Assembly (NCBI GenBank): GCA_964476045.1
Contig: CAYYYJ010000005.1
Span: 1 to 49,455 of the forward strand
Direction of reading: 5' to 3'
Source of the DNA: CAYYYJ01 sp964476045
GTDB lineage: Archaea; Aenigmatarchaeota; Aenigmatarchaeia; QMZP01; JACQNV01
DNA length: 49,455 nt
Every line of letters begins with the position of its first letter. The stretch's first letter is position 1. The position numbers and the translations under genes were made by a program. Below the pieces are notes generated by a model. It had not been told where the DNA came from. It did no database searches and saw only the letters and a list, made by a program, of their open reading frames with translations. Of this stretch, positions 1 through 7,587 are shown piece after piece.

Positions 1-149
1 CAAAAGAGATTAGCAATTAACTTTTTCTATCTTTTTTATTTTGTTTAGATTTTCTTTTCTTAGGACAGAATAGAGAACAGCCGGATCTATATGGAGATCA
101 AAGCTATCCTCAGAACTTGTATGAAATTCATTTTATTGTGTTAGCATAC
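1..149. other. window edge, no confident gene
   Basis: The left edge is AT-rich. On the minus strand a short open frame ends at about base 16 (C-terminal residues NLNKIKKIEKVNC) and reads like protein, but it has no start codon in frame, so it may be the remnant of a gene tail. Nothing else is supported here. Confidence 0.3.
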
Positions 150-1316
150 TCATATAATTTGTGGTAGGATGAAGTTTGCTATTATGAGTATGAATGTTAT
201 CCAAGCAATTCCGTGGGTTAACGCCTTGGAATGTTTTTTGTTTATTTTCTGGAAAAGGAGTTCCCACATGCGGCCGCCATCAAGAGGTTTTAGTGGCAAC
301 AGGTTTGCTAGACCAACGCCTAAATTGATCAGGAACAGGAAAAAGAATAAGCCTTCAAAGAATGTTATTGGCCCTGAGTATGGGAGGACACTTTCTTTCA
401 ACAACTTTGTATCTCTTACACCTAATATTCCGATGAAGCCTTTGGTTGAAGTTGAGTTAGGCTCTTGAATTGTTTTTAGCTGATAATTCTTTTCGATTAC
501 TTTATTTCCTTCAGTCAGCTTTGTTTGGATTGTGATATCTTTATTTGGGCCTATATTTTCCAGAGTTTTGCCTAAAGTTGCCTTATCTGCTATTTTCTCG
601 TTGTTTATCCCAACAATTACTCCAGTGAGATTTACAGACTCTGCAGGCTGGCCTTTCGCGAGGGCTTGGAAACTAACTCCTTGTTCACCATAAGCCCAGA
701 CAAATCCATAGCTCACTATAAGCAAAGCAATACCAGCTAAAATAAAGTTTGCGAGAGAACCGGCCGCGAAAACTCTTTGCTGAGTCATGAACTTTTTCTT
801 TTGCAAGGCCTTTTCGTCAGGTTCTACGAAAGCGAGTGGTATGACAGCTAGCAAACCCCACCCTAAAGATTTGATTTTAACTTTACCTATTACTGTCATC
901 ACACCGTGCAATCCCTCGTGCACAACTACGAGCATGCCTATCGCTATTATCCAATACCAGAATGGGACTGCTAAGAAGCCTGGCCCTGCTGTTGCTGTTG
1001 CAGTAGGTGAAGGGATTAAGAAAGCTAAACCAGCTTTTTGTTCTGTGATAGCTGCTTTTACTAGATTTTCAATTAAGGTATAGAAAACAAATATTGAAGC
1101 TACAAAACCAATACCTACACCTGCTGTACCTAGATGCTTCCAGAAACAGGGGAACCGCTCAGCTATTTTTATTATTGCATTTCTGCCTCTTGTAGTTCTT
1201 CTCAGAAGGACTATGGACTGCCTCTCGAATTTTTTCCTGCCTTTGTAGACGTATAGTGCTAGAAGGAATGCGAAGATAATGACAGAGAGTAAATACGGAT
1301 CTTGGAGGGCTGACAT
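150..1316 (-). CDS. site-2-type M50 membrane metalloprotease with PDZ domain
   Basis: Intramembrane zinc protease of the S2P/RseP family, expected to cut transmembrane substrates inside the membrane. Numbering from an upstream TTG at 1322, the HExxH motif is HEGLH at residues 135-139 in a hydrophobic segment, and the third zinc ligand motif LDGG lies near residue 347. Hydrophobic segments surround both motifs, and a PDZ-like stretch (about 225-285) lies between them, the normal order for the family. The ATG at 1316 is preferred over the TTG two codons earlier. The gene stands alone; its substrate cannot be read from the context. Confidence 0.88.
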   Translation of the reverse strand: MSALQDPYLLSVIIFAFLLALYVYKGRKKFERQSIVLLRRTTRGRNAIIKIAERFPCFWKHLGTAGVGIGFVASIFVFYTLIENLVKAAITEQKAGLAFLIPSPTATATAGPGFLAVPFWYWIIAIGMLVVVHEGLHGVMTVIGKVKIKSLGWGLLAVIPLAFVEPDEKALQKKKFMTQQRVFAAGSLANFILAGIALLIVSYGFVWAYGEQGVSFQALAKGQPAESVNLTGVIVGINNEKIADKATLGKTLENIGPNKDITIQTKLTEGNKVIEKNYQLKTIQEPNSTSTKGFIGILGVRDTKLLKESVLPYSGPITFFEGLFFFLFLINLGVGLANLLPLKPLDGGRMWELLFQKINKKHSKALTHGIAWITFILIIANFILPQII

Positions 1317-1444
1317 ACTCAATTATATGGGGAAGGTTGTTAAAATAGTTAGGGGTTTCAATGGTCAAGATTTTTTATTCTCGTAGAAACTGGCCTACTA
1401 TTCTCTTGAAGTCAATGTTGTGAAACTGCTTGTGGCATCAAAAC

Positions 1445-1966
1445 TCAGTAACCCATCTCCCTTAGAAAGACGTAGTTAGAAACCTCTATCTCACTCCTTT
1501 TCCAGTTGTTTTTTTCGATTATATCATCGAAAATTCCCCAGATATCAGCTTCCGGGATCTCTTTATTTTTTACTAAAATATGCAAAAGGAAACTGAACCC
1601 CATGACATCTATCTTTTCCAGAGACGGTTCAAGAAAATATTTTCTCCTGATGAATTTTCTGTCATCGCAAACAATAAAATCCGTTCCTAGACACAAAGCC
1701 AATACAACACATTCCGCTTCCCCTCGCCCAAAACCCTGAAGAACTAACTCCTTGGACTTTTTTATAGAGTTCCCTTTGAGTTGGACTGTCTCTATTTTTC
1801 TAAAAGTTGAAACTTTTTCTTTTCCAAACTCCAAAGCAACAGCCTGTGGGATTACTACAGACATGTCAAGCTCAGCCAATTTGTTTAAAATGCCTGCTCT
1901 TTCCAAAGCAATCAGAGAAGACGTATCAATAATTGCCTGAAAGTGATTTGGCTTTTCTTGCCGCAT
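1445..1966 (-). CDS. PIN-domain toxin, DUF3368/VapC-like
   Basis: Predicted PIN-fold ribonuclease toxin. It opens with the acidic PIN motif (IIDTSSLIAL), has a conserved Glu in ALEFGK, the GEAE motif near the middle, and a second acidic site in IVCDDRKF, which together make the metal site. Length (173 aa) fits the DUF3368 branch. It overlaps the end of the upstream ribbon-helix-helix gene by 41 bases, so the two are one transcript with coupled translation. PIN toxins usually cleave tRNA or rRNA; this one's target is unknown. Confidence 0.85.
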   Translation of the reverse strand: MRQEKPNHFQAIIDTSSLIALERAGILNKLAELDMSVVIPQAVALEFGKEKVSTFRKIETVQLKGNSIKKSKELVLQGFGRGEAECVVLALCLGTDFIVCDDRKFIRRKYFLEPSLEKIDVMGFSFLLHILVKNKEIPEADIWGIFDDIIEKNNWKRSEIEVSNYVFLREMGY

Positions 1967-2222
1967 CTTTACCCACCTTCTCCCCGATTATTATGTTCTC
2001 TGCGTCTTTGATCGGCAAGAGAACCAAAAGAAGATCTTTTGTCACGACCCCTTTTCTATACAGATCTATAAAGTATTTGATGTTCTCGCTGGCTCTTTTC
2101 TCTTTCAAATAAAACTCCTTGACAGCTTCCCTTACTATCTCTGATTTGCTCTTTTCCTCTGATTCCTTTAGCTCTTCCAGCTCCCTCTCTGTTTCATCAT
2201 CCAAAACTAAACTTGCTCTCAT
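1926..2222 (-). CDS. ribbon-helix-helix antitoxin
   Basis: Antitoxin partner of the PIN gene that follows. The N-terminus (MRASLVLDDETERELEEL) is a beta strand plus helix typical of RHH DNA-binding proteins, followed by SEIVREAVKEFY, the second RHH helix. The C-terminal half should bind and block the toxin. Such antitoxins normally repress their own operon; a TATA-rich stretch lies just upstream (about 2222-2265). Its coding region overlaps the toxin start. Confidence 0.85.
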   Translation of the reverse strand: MRASLVLDDETERELEELKESEEKSKSEIVREAVKEFYLKEKRASENIKYFIDLYRKGVVTKDLLLVLLPIKDAENIIIGEKVGKDAARKAKSLSGNY

Positions 2223-2264
2223 ATTATATACTATTGTAGCTTAACTATATAAAGATTTACTATA

Positions 2265-2492
2265 ATGTTATATAATGAGTCAGGGTTTCAGCGATTGGGG
2301 TTCAATCAAATCCATTTTCTTTTTATACCATTGATTCTATCGAAATCAGGGTCTTCTGAAATTTTTGCAAGAAGCCAACTTCAAACTATTAGAAGTGAGG
2401 AACAAGAGATAAACGAAGCTATACGGCAGAAACGGGAACGTGATGATCAAAGAAGTCAAGAAAGAGAACTTCGACATAAAGGAGAATCATAG
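2265..2492 (+). CDS. uncertain small charged protein
   Basis: A 75-codon open frame starts just right of the divergent TA operon. The first 35 residues are hydrophobic and unconvincing, but the last 40 are a charged, Glu/Arg/Gln-rich helix (RSEEQEINEAIRQKRERDD) with coding-like codon use. A second ATG nearby opens another frame (MSQGFSDWGS) that stops after 19 codons. This may be a decayed gene with a frameshift rather than a working one. No family recognised. Confidence 0.25.
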   Translation: MLYNESGFQRLGFNQIHFLFIPLILSKSGSSEIFARSQLQTIRSEEQEINEAIRQKRERDDQRSQERELRHKGES

Positions 2493-2554
2493 AGAGACCA
2501 TTAAATAGATTTCACTAATTCCAGATAAACAACTTGCGATTTAGACCACTGTCT

Positions 2555-2572
2555 TTCAACTATTTAAATCTT
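2555..2572 (+). promoter_or_regulatory. BRE/TATA promoter of the histone gene
   Basis: TTCAACTATTTAAATCTT is a strong archaeal TATA element with a purine/pyrimidine BRE-like edge. The identical 18-mer occurs upstream of ftsZ (42780-42797), so both genes appear to use the same high-strength core promoter. The ATG at 2632 lies about 62 bases downstream, with AGGAG before it. Confidence 0.6.
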
Positions 2573-2631
2573 CGAACCAATTTACGTTTAATAATATACT
2601 TGTAAGTCATATAGCTACGTAGGAGTTATTT

Positions 2632-3114
2632 ATGCCAGACGAAAACGTGCAACCAGACATGACAGAAGAGGTTGTAGAACAGACAAGCTCTTCAGCCAGC
2701 GCTGCGGATATTGTGGATGAAAATGCGCCTCAGGTCCCTGCAGAACAGGCTAAAGAAGACGAGGTTAGCGAAGAGGAAGAGGCGAAAGAGAAGCTGCCAT
2801 TTCCAACAGCTTGTATTGTCCGTCTCATGAGAGCCCACTTAGACAAAGACAAAATAATCAAGAAAGACGTCAAAATTGGGATGAACAAATGGCTTGGCGA
2901 TCTTGTTTCTAGGGTTTCTAAAGATCTTAACAAACTGCCTTACACAACACTACATTTACATGAGTTCAGGGACGCAATAAAAATGTACATAGAGCTCGAG
3001 AACTTTGACAAAGAAAAAGAAAGGATTCTCGCACACCTCGAAGCAATCAAACAGGATATAAAAAGGTTAGAAAGGGATTTAGGAAAAACTGAAGAGAGCC
3101 AACTGATCAGTTAA
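2632..3114 (+). CDS. histone-fold protein with acidic N-terminal tail and C-terminal coiled coil
   Basis: Residues 1-54 are an acidic, Ser/Ala/Glu-rich tail. Residues 55-116 fit a histone fold: a short helix starting LPFPTACIVRLMR (compare LPxAxIxRIxR of archaeal histones), a long helix (about 80-100), and a short helix after the YTTLHLHEF loop, where canonical histones have RKTVKAEDI. Residues 120-152 are a charged helix likely to form a coiled coil. At 160 aa it is more than twice a minimal archaeal histone (about 66-70 aa). Likely role is DNA binding or chromatin organisation. It is preceded by AGGAG and a strong TATA box. Assignment rests on pattern, not on a search. Confidence 0.65.
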   Translation: MPDENVQPDMTEEVVEQTSSSASAADIVDENAPQVPAEQAKEDEVSEEEEAKEKLPFPTACIVRLMRAHLDKDKIIKKDVKIGMNKWLGDLVSRVSKDLNKLPYTTLHLHEFRDAIKMYIELENFDKEKERILAHLEAIKQDIKRLERDLGKTEESQLIS

Positions 3115-3192
3115 CTGCGTTTAAAGCTATTTTTGAAGTATTTATTCTGTTAATTCTTATACTATCTAGATCACAATATACCAAACAAAAAT

Positions 3193-3407
3193 GCGGGGGT
3201 CGGATAGTGGCCTATTCCACCGGCTTGTGACCTTTTTTCAAAAAAGGTCAATCAAAAAAGGAGCCGTAAAGGGACGAAACCGATCTGAAGATCGGTTTCC
3301 AGCTGAAGCTCGCTTCGGCTCACAAATTTTTACGGCTTCCAAGTATGATGATGGCTATAGGGGTCGGCGCCTTAGTGGCTTCGTGAGTTCGAATCTCACC
3401 CCCCGCA
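3193..3407 (+). tRNA. tRNA-Leu, interrupted in the anticodon loop
   Basis: Acceptor GCGGGGG (3193-3199) pairs with CCCCCGC (3400-3406), discriminator A at 3407. The T arm is at 3383-3399 with loop TTCGAAT. The D arm is 3202-3218. A long variable arm with a GCC/GGC stem (3369-3379) and A73 are leucine hallmarks. The anticodon stem is CCGGC (3220-3224) with GTCGG (3363-3367). Between them lie about 131 extra bases forming nested hairpins. The mature loop must be TT-NNN-G-N. One intron at 3227-3357 gives anticodon TAG; two introns (3227-3339 and 3344-3361) give CAA. Both yield an 84-nt leucine tRNA. Confidence 0.75.
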
Positions 3408-3463
3408 CTGACCCTTGGACATATGTCTCTATTTTTAAATATTGAAAACAATCTTTCTCGATT

Positions 3464-4648
3464 ATGACACTTCAAGAAGACGCCTTGGAACTGCACAAAA
3501 AACTGAAGGGGAAGATTGAGGTTAGATCAAAAGAACCTTTAACAAAAGAAAGCTTGAAATTGCTGTACACACCAGGGGTTGCAGAACCTTGCATTCAGAT
3601 AGCGAAAGACGAATCCAAAGTCTGGGAATACACCGGAAAATGGAATTCTGTTGCAGTTGTATCTGATGGTTCGTCTATTTTAGGTCTTGGTAATATTGGT
3701 CCTCTTGCTGGACTTCCTGTGATGGAAGGAAAGGCTGTTTTATTCAAAGAACTTGCTGGGATAGATGCGATACCAATTGTTTTGGGTACCCAGAACACAG
3801 AAGAAATAATCAAAACAGTAAAAAATATCGCGCCTTCTTTCGGAGGAATAAATCTTGAAGATATAGCAGCGCCAAGATGCTTTGAAATTGAGAAGAGGCT
3901 ACAGGATATCGGTATTCCTGTTTTCCATGACGACCAGCATGGGACAGAAGTTGTTGTGACAGCAGCACTGCTGAATTCCTGCAGAGTTTTGAAAAAGAAT
4001 TTGGCTGATCTAACAGTTGTCATATCAGGTGCAGGCGCTGCAGGCATATCTATTGCCAAGATGCTCACATGCATAGGATTTGACAATAATGTTTGCTCAT
4101 CTGTAAAAAATCTTATTCTTTGCGACAGTAAAGGGATTGTTCACAAAGGCAGGAAAGATTTGGATGAGAGTAAAAAAGAGGTGTTGAAGATTACCAACAA
4201 AACAAATAAAACAGGCGGCCTTTCAGAAGCATTGGCAGGCGCTGACGTCTTTATCGGAGTTTCTAAACCTGGCTTACTCACAAAAGATATGATCAAAACA
4301 ATGAACAAAAATCCGATAATCTTTGCAATGGCTAACCCTGTACCTGAAATAATGCCGGCGGAGGCAACTGATGCATGTGCAGCTATTGTTGGAACAGGCA
4401 GGTCAGATTTCCCAAACCAGATAAACAATTCTCTTGCTTTCCCGGGAATTTTCAGGGGAGCTTTGGATTCGAGAGCCAAGAAGATCACAACAGAGATGAG
4501 AATGGCCGCAGCAAAAGCGTTGTCTTCTTTTGTAAAGTCTCCTCATAAAAGCTCTATTTTACCTCATGCTTTAGACAAGGAATCTGTGAAGAATATCGCT
4601 TCTGCTGTCAAGAAAGCTGCGAAAGAAGAAGGCGTGAGCCAGATTTAA
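3464..4648 (+). CDS. NAD(P)-dependent malic enzyme (decarboxylating malate dehydrogenase)
   Basis: Oxidative decarboxylation of malate to pyruvate and CO2 in the cytoplasm. The short (about 390 aa) prokaryotic form is complete: substrate motif YTPGVAEPC (residues 35-43), then SDGSSILGLGNIGP (67-80), catalytic Lys in MEGKAVL, metal-binding DDQHGTEV in the middle, and the Rossmann motif ISGAGAAGISIA for the dinucleotide. ANPVPEI near residue 290 is also conserved. It stands between tRNA-Leu and the eL18 operon on the same strand. It is one of very few carbon-metabolism genes in the window. Confidence 0.93.
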   Translation: MTLQEDALELHKKLKGKIEVRSKEPLTKESLKLLYTPGVAEPCIQIAKDESKVWEYTGKWNSVAVVSDGSSILGLGNIGPLAGLPVMEGKAVLFKELAGIDAIPIVLGTQNTEEIIKTVKNIAPSFGGINLEDIAAPRCFEIEKRLQDIGIPVFHDDQHGTEVVVTAALLNSCRVLKKNLADLTVVISGAGAAGISIAKMLTCIGFDNNVCSSVKNLILCDSKGIVHKGRKDLDESKKEVLKITNKTNKTGGLSEALAGADVFIGVSKPGLLTKDMIKTMNKNPIIFAMANPVPEIMPAEATDACAAIVGTGRSDFPNQINNSLAFPGIFRGALDSRAKKITTEMRMAAAKALSSFVKSPHKSSILPHALDKESVKNIASAVKKAAKEEGVSQI

Positions 4649-4697
4649 AATTGCGAATAATATATAAACCTAATTGCCTATTATTGAGATAAAGGTT

Positions 4698-5051
4698 ATG
4701 AGCTTAAAACTAAGGGATAAGCACCAACAGTTGCAAAATCTGATTATAGAGCTGGAACAGAAGGACAAGCCTATCTGGAAAGCTGTTGCTAAAGGGTTGA
4801 ACAGGCCTAGGAGAAGCGGCTTTAAAATGAACTTGTTCAGGTTAGACAAGGTAGCTGACGGGAAAGAGACTGTGATTGTCCCTGGACTTGTTTTAGCGAC
4901 TGGAGATGTTTCCAAGAAACTCAATATAGCTGCTTTGAAATTCTCAGGGTCAGCAAAAACTAAAATAGAAAAAGCTGGGGGAAAGTGCTGGTCAATTCCA
5001 GATTTAGTGAAAGAAAATCCAGATGGAAAAGGGGTCAGAATTCTAGGATAA
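4698..5051 (+). CDS. rpl18e: large ribosomal subunit protein eL18
   Basis: 117-aa archaeal/eukaryotic-type ribosomal protein. KPIWKAVAKGLNRPRR and VVPG-like IVPGLVLATGDV are family signatures. The ATG at 4698 is chosen over an in-frame TTG at 4674 because it gives the standard N-terminus and follows a TATA-like AATATATAAACC at about 4657-4669 at the right distance. It is followed after two bases by uL13, the conserved archaeal order eL18-uL13-uS9, although uS9 is displaced here. Confidence 0.95.
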   Translation: MSLKLRDKHQQLQNLIIELEQKDKPIWKAVAKGLNRPRRSGFKMNLFRLDKVADGKETVIVPGLVLATGDVSKKLNIAALKFSGSAKTKIEKAGGKCWSIPDLVKENPDGKGVRILG

Positions 5052-5053
5052 TT

Positions 5054-5479
5054 ATGCCAGAACTTTACATAGATGCAAGCGATCAGATATTAGGAAGGAT
5101 GGCTGCCCAGGTAGCCAAAAAACTATTGAAAGGTGACACAATATTTATAGTAAATGCAGAGAAAACCATAGTTAGCGGGGATCCGCAAGTTGTTTTTGAC
5201 ATCTACAAAGCCAGAATATCTAGAGGTGACCCTTACAACGGGCCTTTCTATCCGAATGTACCAGATAAAATGGTTAAAAGGACAATACGAGGGATGCTCC
5301 CAAAGAGCCCTAGAGGAAAGGAAGCACTAAAACGGGTAAAAGTTTACTTATCTGTTCCTGATGAATTGAGGGAAAAGAAGTTTGAGAAAATAAAAGAAGC
5401 TGAGAATAATCTAACCCAGAAATATGTAGAACTAGCTGAGGTTTCAAGGGTTGTTTCTGGGAGGAAAATTTGTTCTTGA
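5054..5479 (+). CDS. rpl13: large ribosomal subunit protein uL13
   Basis: 141-aa uL13. Motifs include LGRMAAQVAKKLLKGD, the VNAEKTIVSGDP segment, and VKRTIRGMLP with KGREAL-like PRGKEALKRVKVY. The ATG at 5054 lies two bases after the eL18 stop, so the two are co-transcribed and probably translationally coupled. In most archaea uS9 and RNA polymerase subunit N follow directly; here a minus-strand gene begins immediately after the stop, so the operon has been cut. Confidence 0.95.
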   Translation: MPELYIDASDQILGRMAAQVAKKLLKGDTIFIVNAEKTIVSGDPQVVFDIYKARISRGDPYNGPFYPNVPDKMVKRTIRGMLPKSPRGKEALKRVKVYLSVPDELREKKFEKIKEAENNLTQKYVELAEVSRVVSGRKICS

Positions 5480-5486
5480 GAATTTA

Positions 5487-5768
5487 TTACAGATAATGGG
5501 CTAAGTTTATATCGCCTTTAAACCATCCGACAGTCAAGCCTGTTTCTTCATGACCCCTATAGACTTTTATTTCGGATGGCATTGCGCCTGTAAATAAAGC
5601 TTCCTGAACATATCTTTTGGCAGCTTCGAGGTCAGGAAATCTGTTTTTTCTAAAACCATTTACTTGGACTGAAAAAGGCCTTGGCCCTCTATATTTTGCG
5701 TAAGGTCCAATAATTCCTTCATAGGCTCTATCCAATTTTTCTGTAAAACTGTATCCGTTTTTGCCCAT
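5487..5768 (-). CDS. hypothetical protein
   Basis: 93-aa soluble protein with no recognised family. It is rich in aromatic and basic residues (GPYAKYRGPRPFSVQVNGF; DLEAAKRYVQEALF). No signal peptide or membrane segment. It is convergent with uL13 and downstream of the PQQ-type propeller gene, but too far from it to call an operon. Codon use is like its neighbours and the ATG is clear. Confidence 0.6.
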   Translation of the reverse strand: MGKNGYSFTEKLDRAYEGIIGPYAKYRGPRPFSVQVNGFRKNRFPDLEAAKRYVQEALFTGAMPSEIKVYRGHEETGLTVGWFKGDINLAHYL

Positions 5769-5799
5769 CTAAGTAATACTGCTTATAGAAATAAATTGA

Positions 5800-7122
5800 T
5801 TATCTGTACGCTCTTCTTTTCGACAGTGTATCAGATCCTAAATTAAGTTGGCGGCCAAGATAGTCTTCTGCATCCTTGTTTTTGTAAAGCGTTTTCAGGG
5901 CCCCATAAGTTTCTATCCCATCTCTGGGTTTTTGTTGAGTTGAATTCAAGTAATTAATCTGGAATTTTTCTGGAATTGTTTCAGATTCTTGTATAACTTT
6001 TTTGAATTCAAGTTTACTTTGGACATCCACTGGGGAAGGAGTTTTCATGCTGGTTTGGAAATCCCATTCTATATGGCCTTTAGCTGACATGCAGATTAAT
6101 TTTCCATGATAAGTTCCGAAATAAAGCCTTCCATTGCTATATACAGGCGTTGATACATTAGGCGAACTTGTGCCAATTTTCCATATTAGTTTCCCTGTAT
6201 TTCCAGTTAAAGCATAGAAATTTGTATCCAAAGAACCGACATAAACAACTCCATCATTCACAACAGGTTTTGCAAAAACGAAATCTCCTGTTTTATACCT
6301 CCATGTAACTTTCTTGTTTTTTAAATCGATAGCCATAATATCCCCTTCCCATGTCCCGAAATAAGCTATATCATTTTCTACAGTTAAGCCAGGCGCTTGT
6401 CCGCCTACAGGGGCTCCTATATTCATTTTCCACAAGAGCTTCCCTTCATTTGATAAGGCGTAAATATTGTTATCAAAAGAAGCGAATAAAATTGTGCTAT
6501 TGTAAATTGTAGGGCATTCAGGGATATCTTTTGCCGTGTAAGTCCATTTTAATTTTCCATCGTGTGATACACAATAAATCTTGTTGTTATATGAACAAAA
6601 ATAAACGCCATTATCATTAACTTCTATGTTGCTTCCTATAGTATCTCCGGCCTCGAATTTCCATCTCAGAATCCCGTCTAATGATATACAGTATAAAGCT
6701 CCTTCCTTGGATCCAATATAAATGGAATTTTTATAGATAGAATGGAAACCGCCAAGAGGGCTTTCTGACTGGAATTTCCATATTAGTTTACCATTAAGAT
6801 CTAAGCAATAAAATTTCGAATCAAAGGACCCGAAATATATTTTATTTTCGACCACTATCCCACTTGATGCCAGGACATCTCCTGCCTGGAATCTCCACTT
6901 TTCTTTTCCATTTAAATCAAGGGCATAAAGAAATCCATCACATGCACCAAAATAAATAGAATCTTCTGTAACAAGTGCGCGTGTTAAAACACTTCCGCCT
7001 TTGCCTACTCCAAAAAGCTGCGGCATCCTGCTTTCTTTTACCTGATTTTTTATATTCTCTAACTCCAAATTTATCTCCAGCAGAGGCAGGTTAATTTTGT
7101 AGTCTATTGTTGGATCGTCCAT
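5800..7122 (-). CDS. PQQ/BamB-type beta-propeller repeat protein
   Basis: 440-aa protein built from about eight repeats of some 40 residues. Each follows the pattern 'xxYFGSxDxxxYxLDxNGKxxWxFxxGD', for example YFGACDGFLYALDLNGKEKW and YFGTWEGDIMAIDLKNKK. This is the PQQ-like (outer-membrane assembly/quinoprotein) propeller family, used mostly as a protein-binding scaffold. No signal peptide or cofactor residues are obvious, so it may act in the cytoplasm or use a non-classical export route. The last 70 residues lie outside the propeller. It sits in the accessory block separating uL13 from uS9. Confidence 0.85.
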   Translation of the reverse strand: MDDPTIDYKINLPLLEINLELENIKNQVKESRMPQLFGVGKGGSVLTRALVTEDSIYFGACDGFLYALDLNGKEKWRFQAGDVLASSGIVVENKIYFGSFDSKFYCLDLNGKLIWKFQSESPLGGFHSIYKNSIYIGSKEGALYCISLDGILRWKFEAGDTIGSNIEVNDNGVYFCSYNNKIYCVSHDGKLKWTYTAKDIPECPTIYNSTILFASFDNNIYALSNEGKLLWKMNIGAPVGGQAPGLTVENDIAYFGTWEGDIMAIDLKNKKVTWRYKTGDFVFAKPVVNDGVVYVGSLDTNFYALTGNTGKLIWKIGTSSPNVSTPVYSNGRLYFGTYHGKLICMSAKGHIEWDFQTSMKTPSPVDVQSKLEFKKVIQESETIPEKFQINYLNSTQQKPRDGIETYGALKTLYKNKDAEDYLGRQLNLGSDTLSKRRAYR

Positions 7123-7152
7123 GACTAGAAGTAGGTTATTGGATTTTTATGC

Positions 7153-7447
7153 TTACTCAAGTACACCATGATATCCATAATCATATTTTGGGCTATTATA
7201 TGGAAGTTCCACTGTTTTTATTTCTGTCAAATCAACCAGATTGTTTGCCGTTACAGACTTGTCTGATATTGTGTAAAGAACATCTCCTATGTACAACGAC
7301 CTTTTAATAGAGTCTGGCCCGCTGAAATAATAGTATCCTGATTTTTGAAGGTCTCCAGAACTGTTGGTGTGGGCGGATTAGGCTTTACAGCACAACCACT
7401 TACAAATATCACGCAATCACAAGGATAGCCGCTAGTTTTATTTTCAT
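7153..7447 (-). pseudogene. decayed, internally deleted relative of the neighbouring propeller lipoprotein
   Basis: The minus strand from 7447 starts MKIKLAAILVIA, a lipoprotein signal like that of the gene at 7588-8799, but a stop interrupts it before the lipobox. The region then switches frame, keeping an SG-C-like and Pro-rich stretch. It ends in another frame as coding sequence with SLYIGDVLYTISDKSVTANN and LPYNSP, which resembles the C-terminus of full-length beta-propeller lipoproteins (PF09826-like). The central propeller is missing. Upstream DNA (about 7483-7505) matches that of the intact copy (TTAGGTTTTGGCCGAA), so the pair arose by duplication. Confidence 0.7.
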
Positions 7448-7587
7448 GTTAATCCTTTGGAGATAAGGGTGTATATATAGGCCCTATTTTGTTAGGTTTT
7501 GGCCGAATAAAGACGATTGTTATATTAATAATCTAAAGAAAAGTGTATTATGGTGATAAGAACGATGAGAAGAAAGATCTAAGGCAT

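Noticed and set aside
169..468. Plus-strand frame opposite the M50 protease
   Set aside because: Antisense shadow; the minus strand has HExxH and LDGG motifs.
3220..3230. tRNA-His (anticodon GTG) from the first exon of the tRNA at 3193
   Set aside because: Loop TTGTGA suggests GTG, but the discriminator is A, there is no G-1, and the long variable arm and GCGGGGG acceptor are leucine features.
3331..3345. tRNA-Gly or tRNA-Trp reading of GGCTTCCAAG in the tRNA insert
   Set aside because: Stem pairing for Gly fails, and Trp does not fit the variable arm or acceptor.
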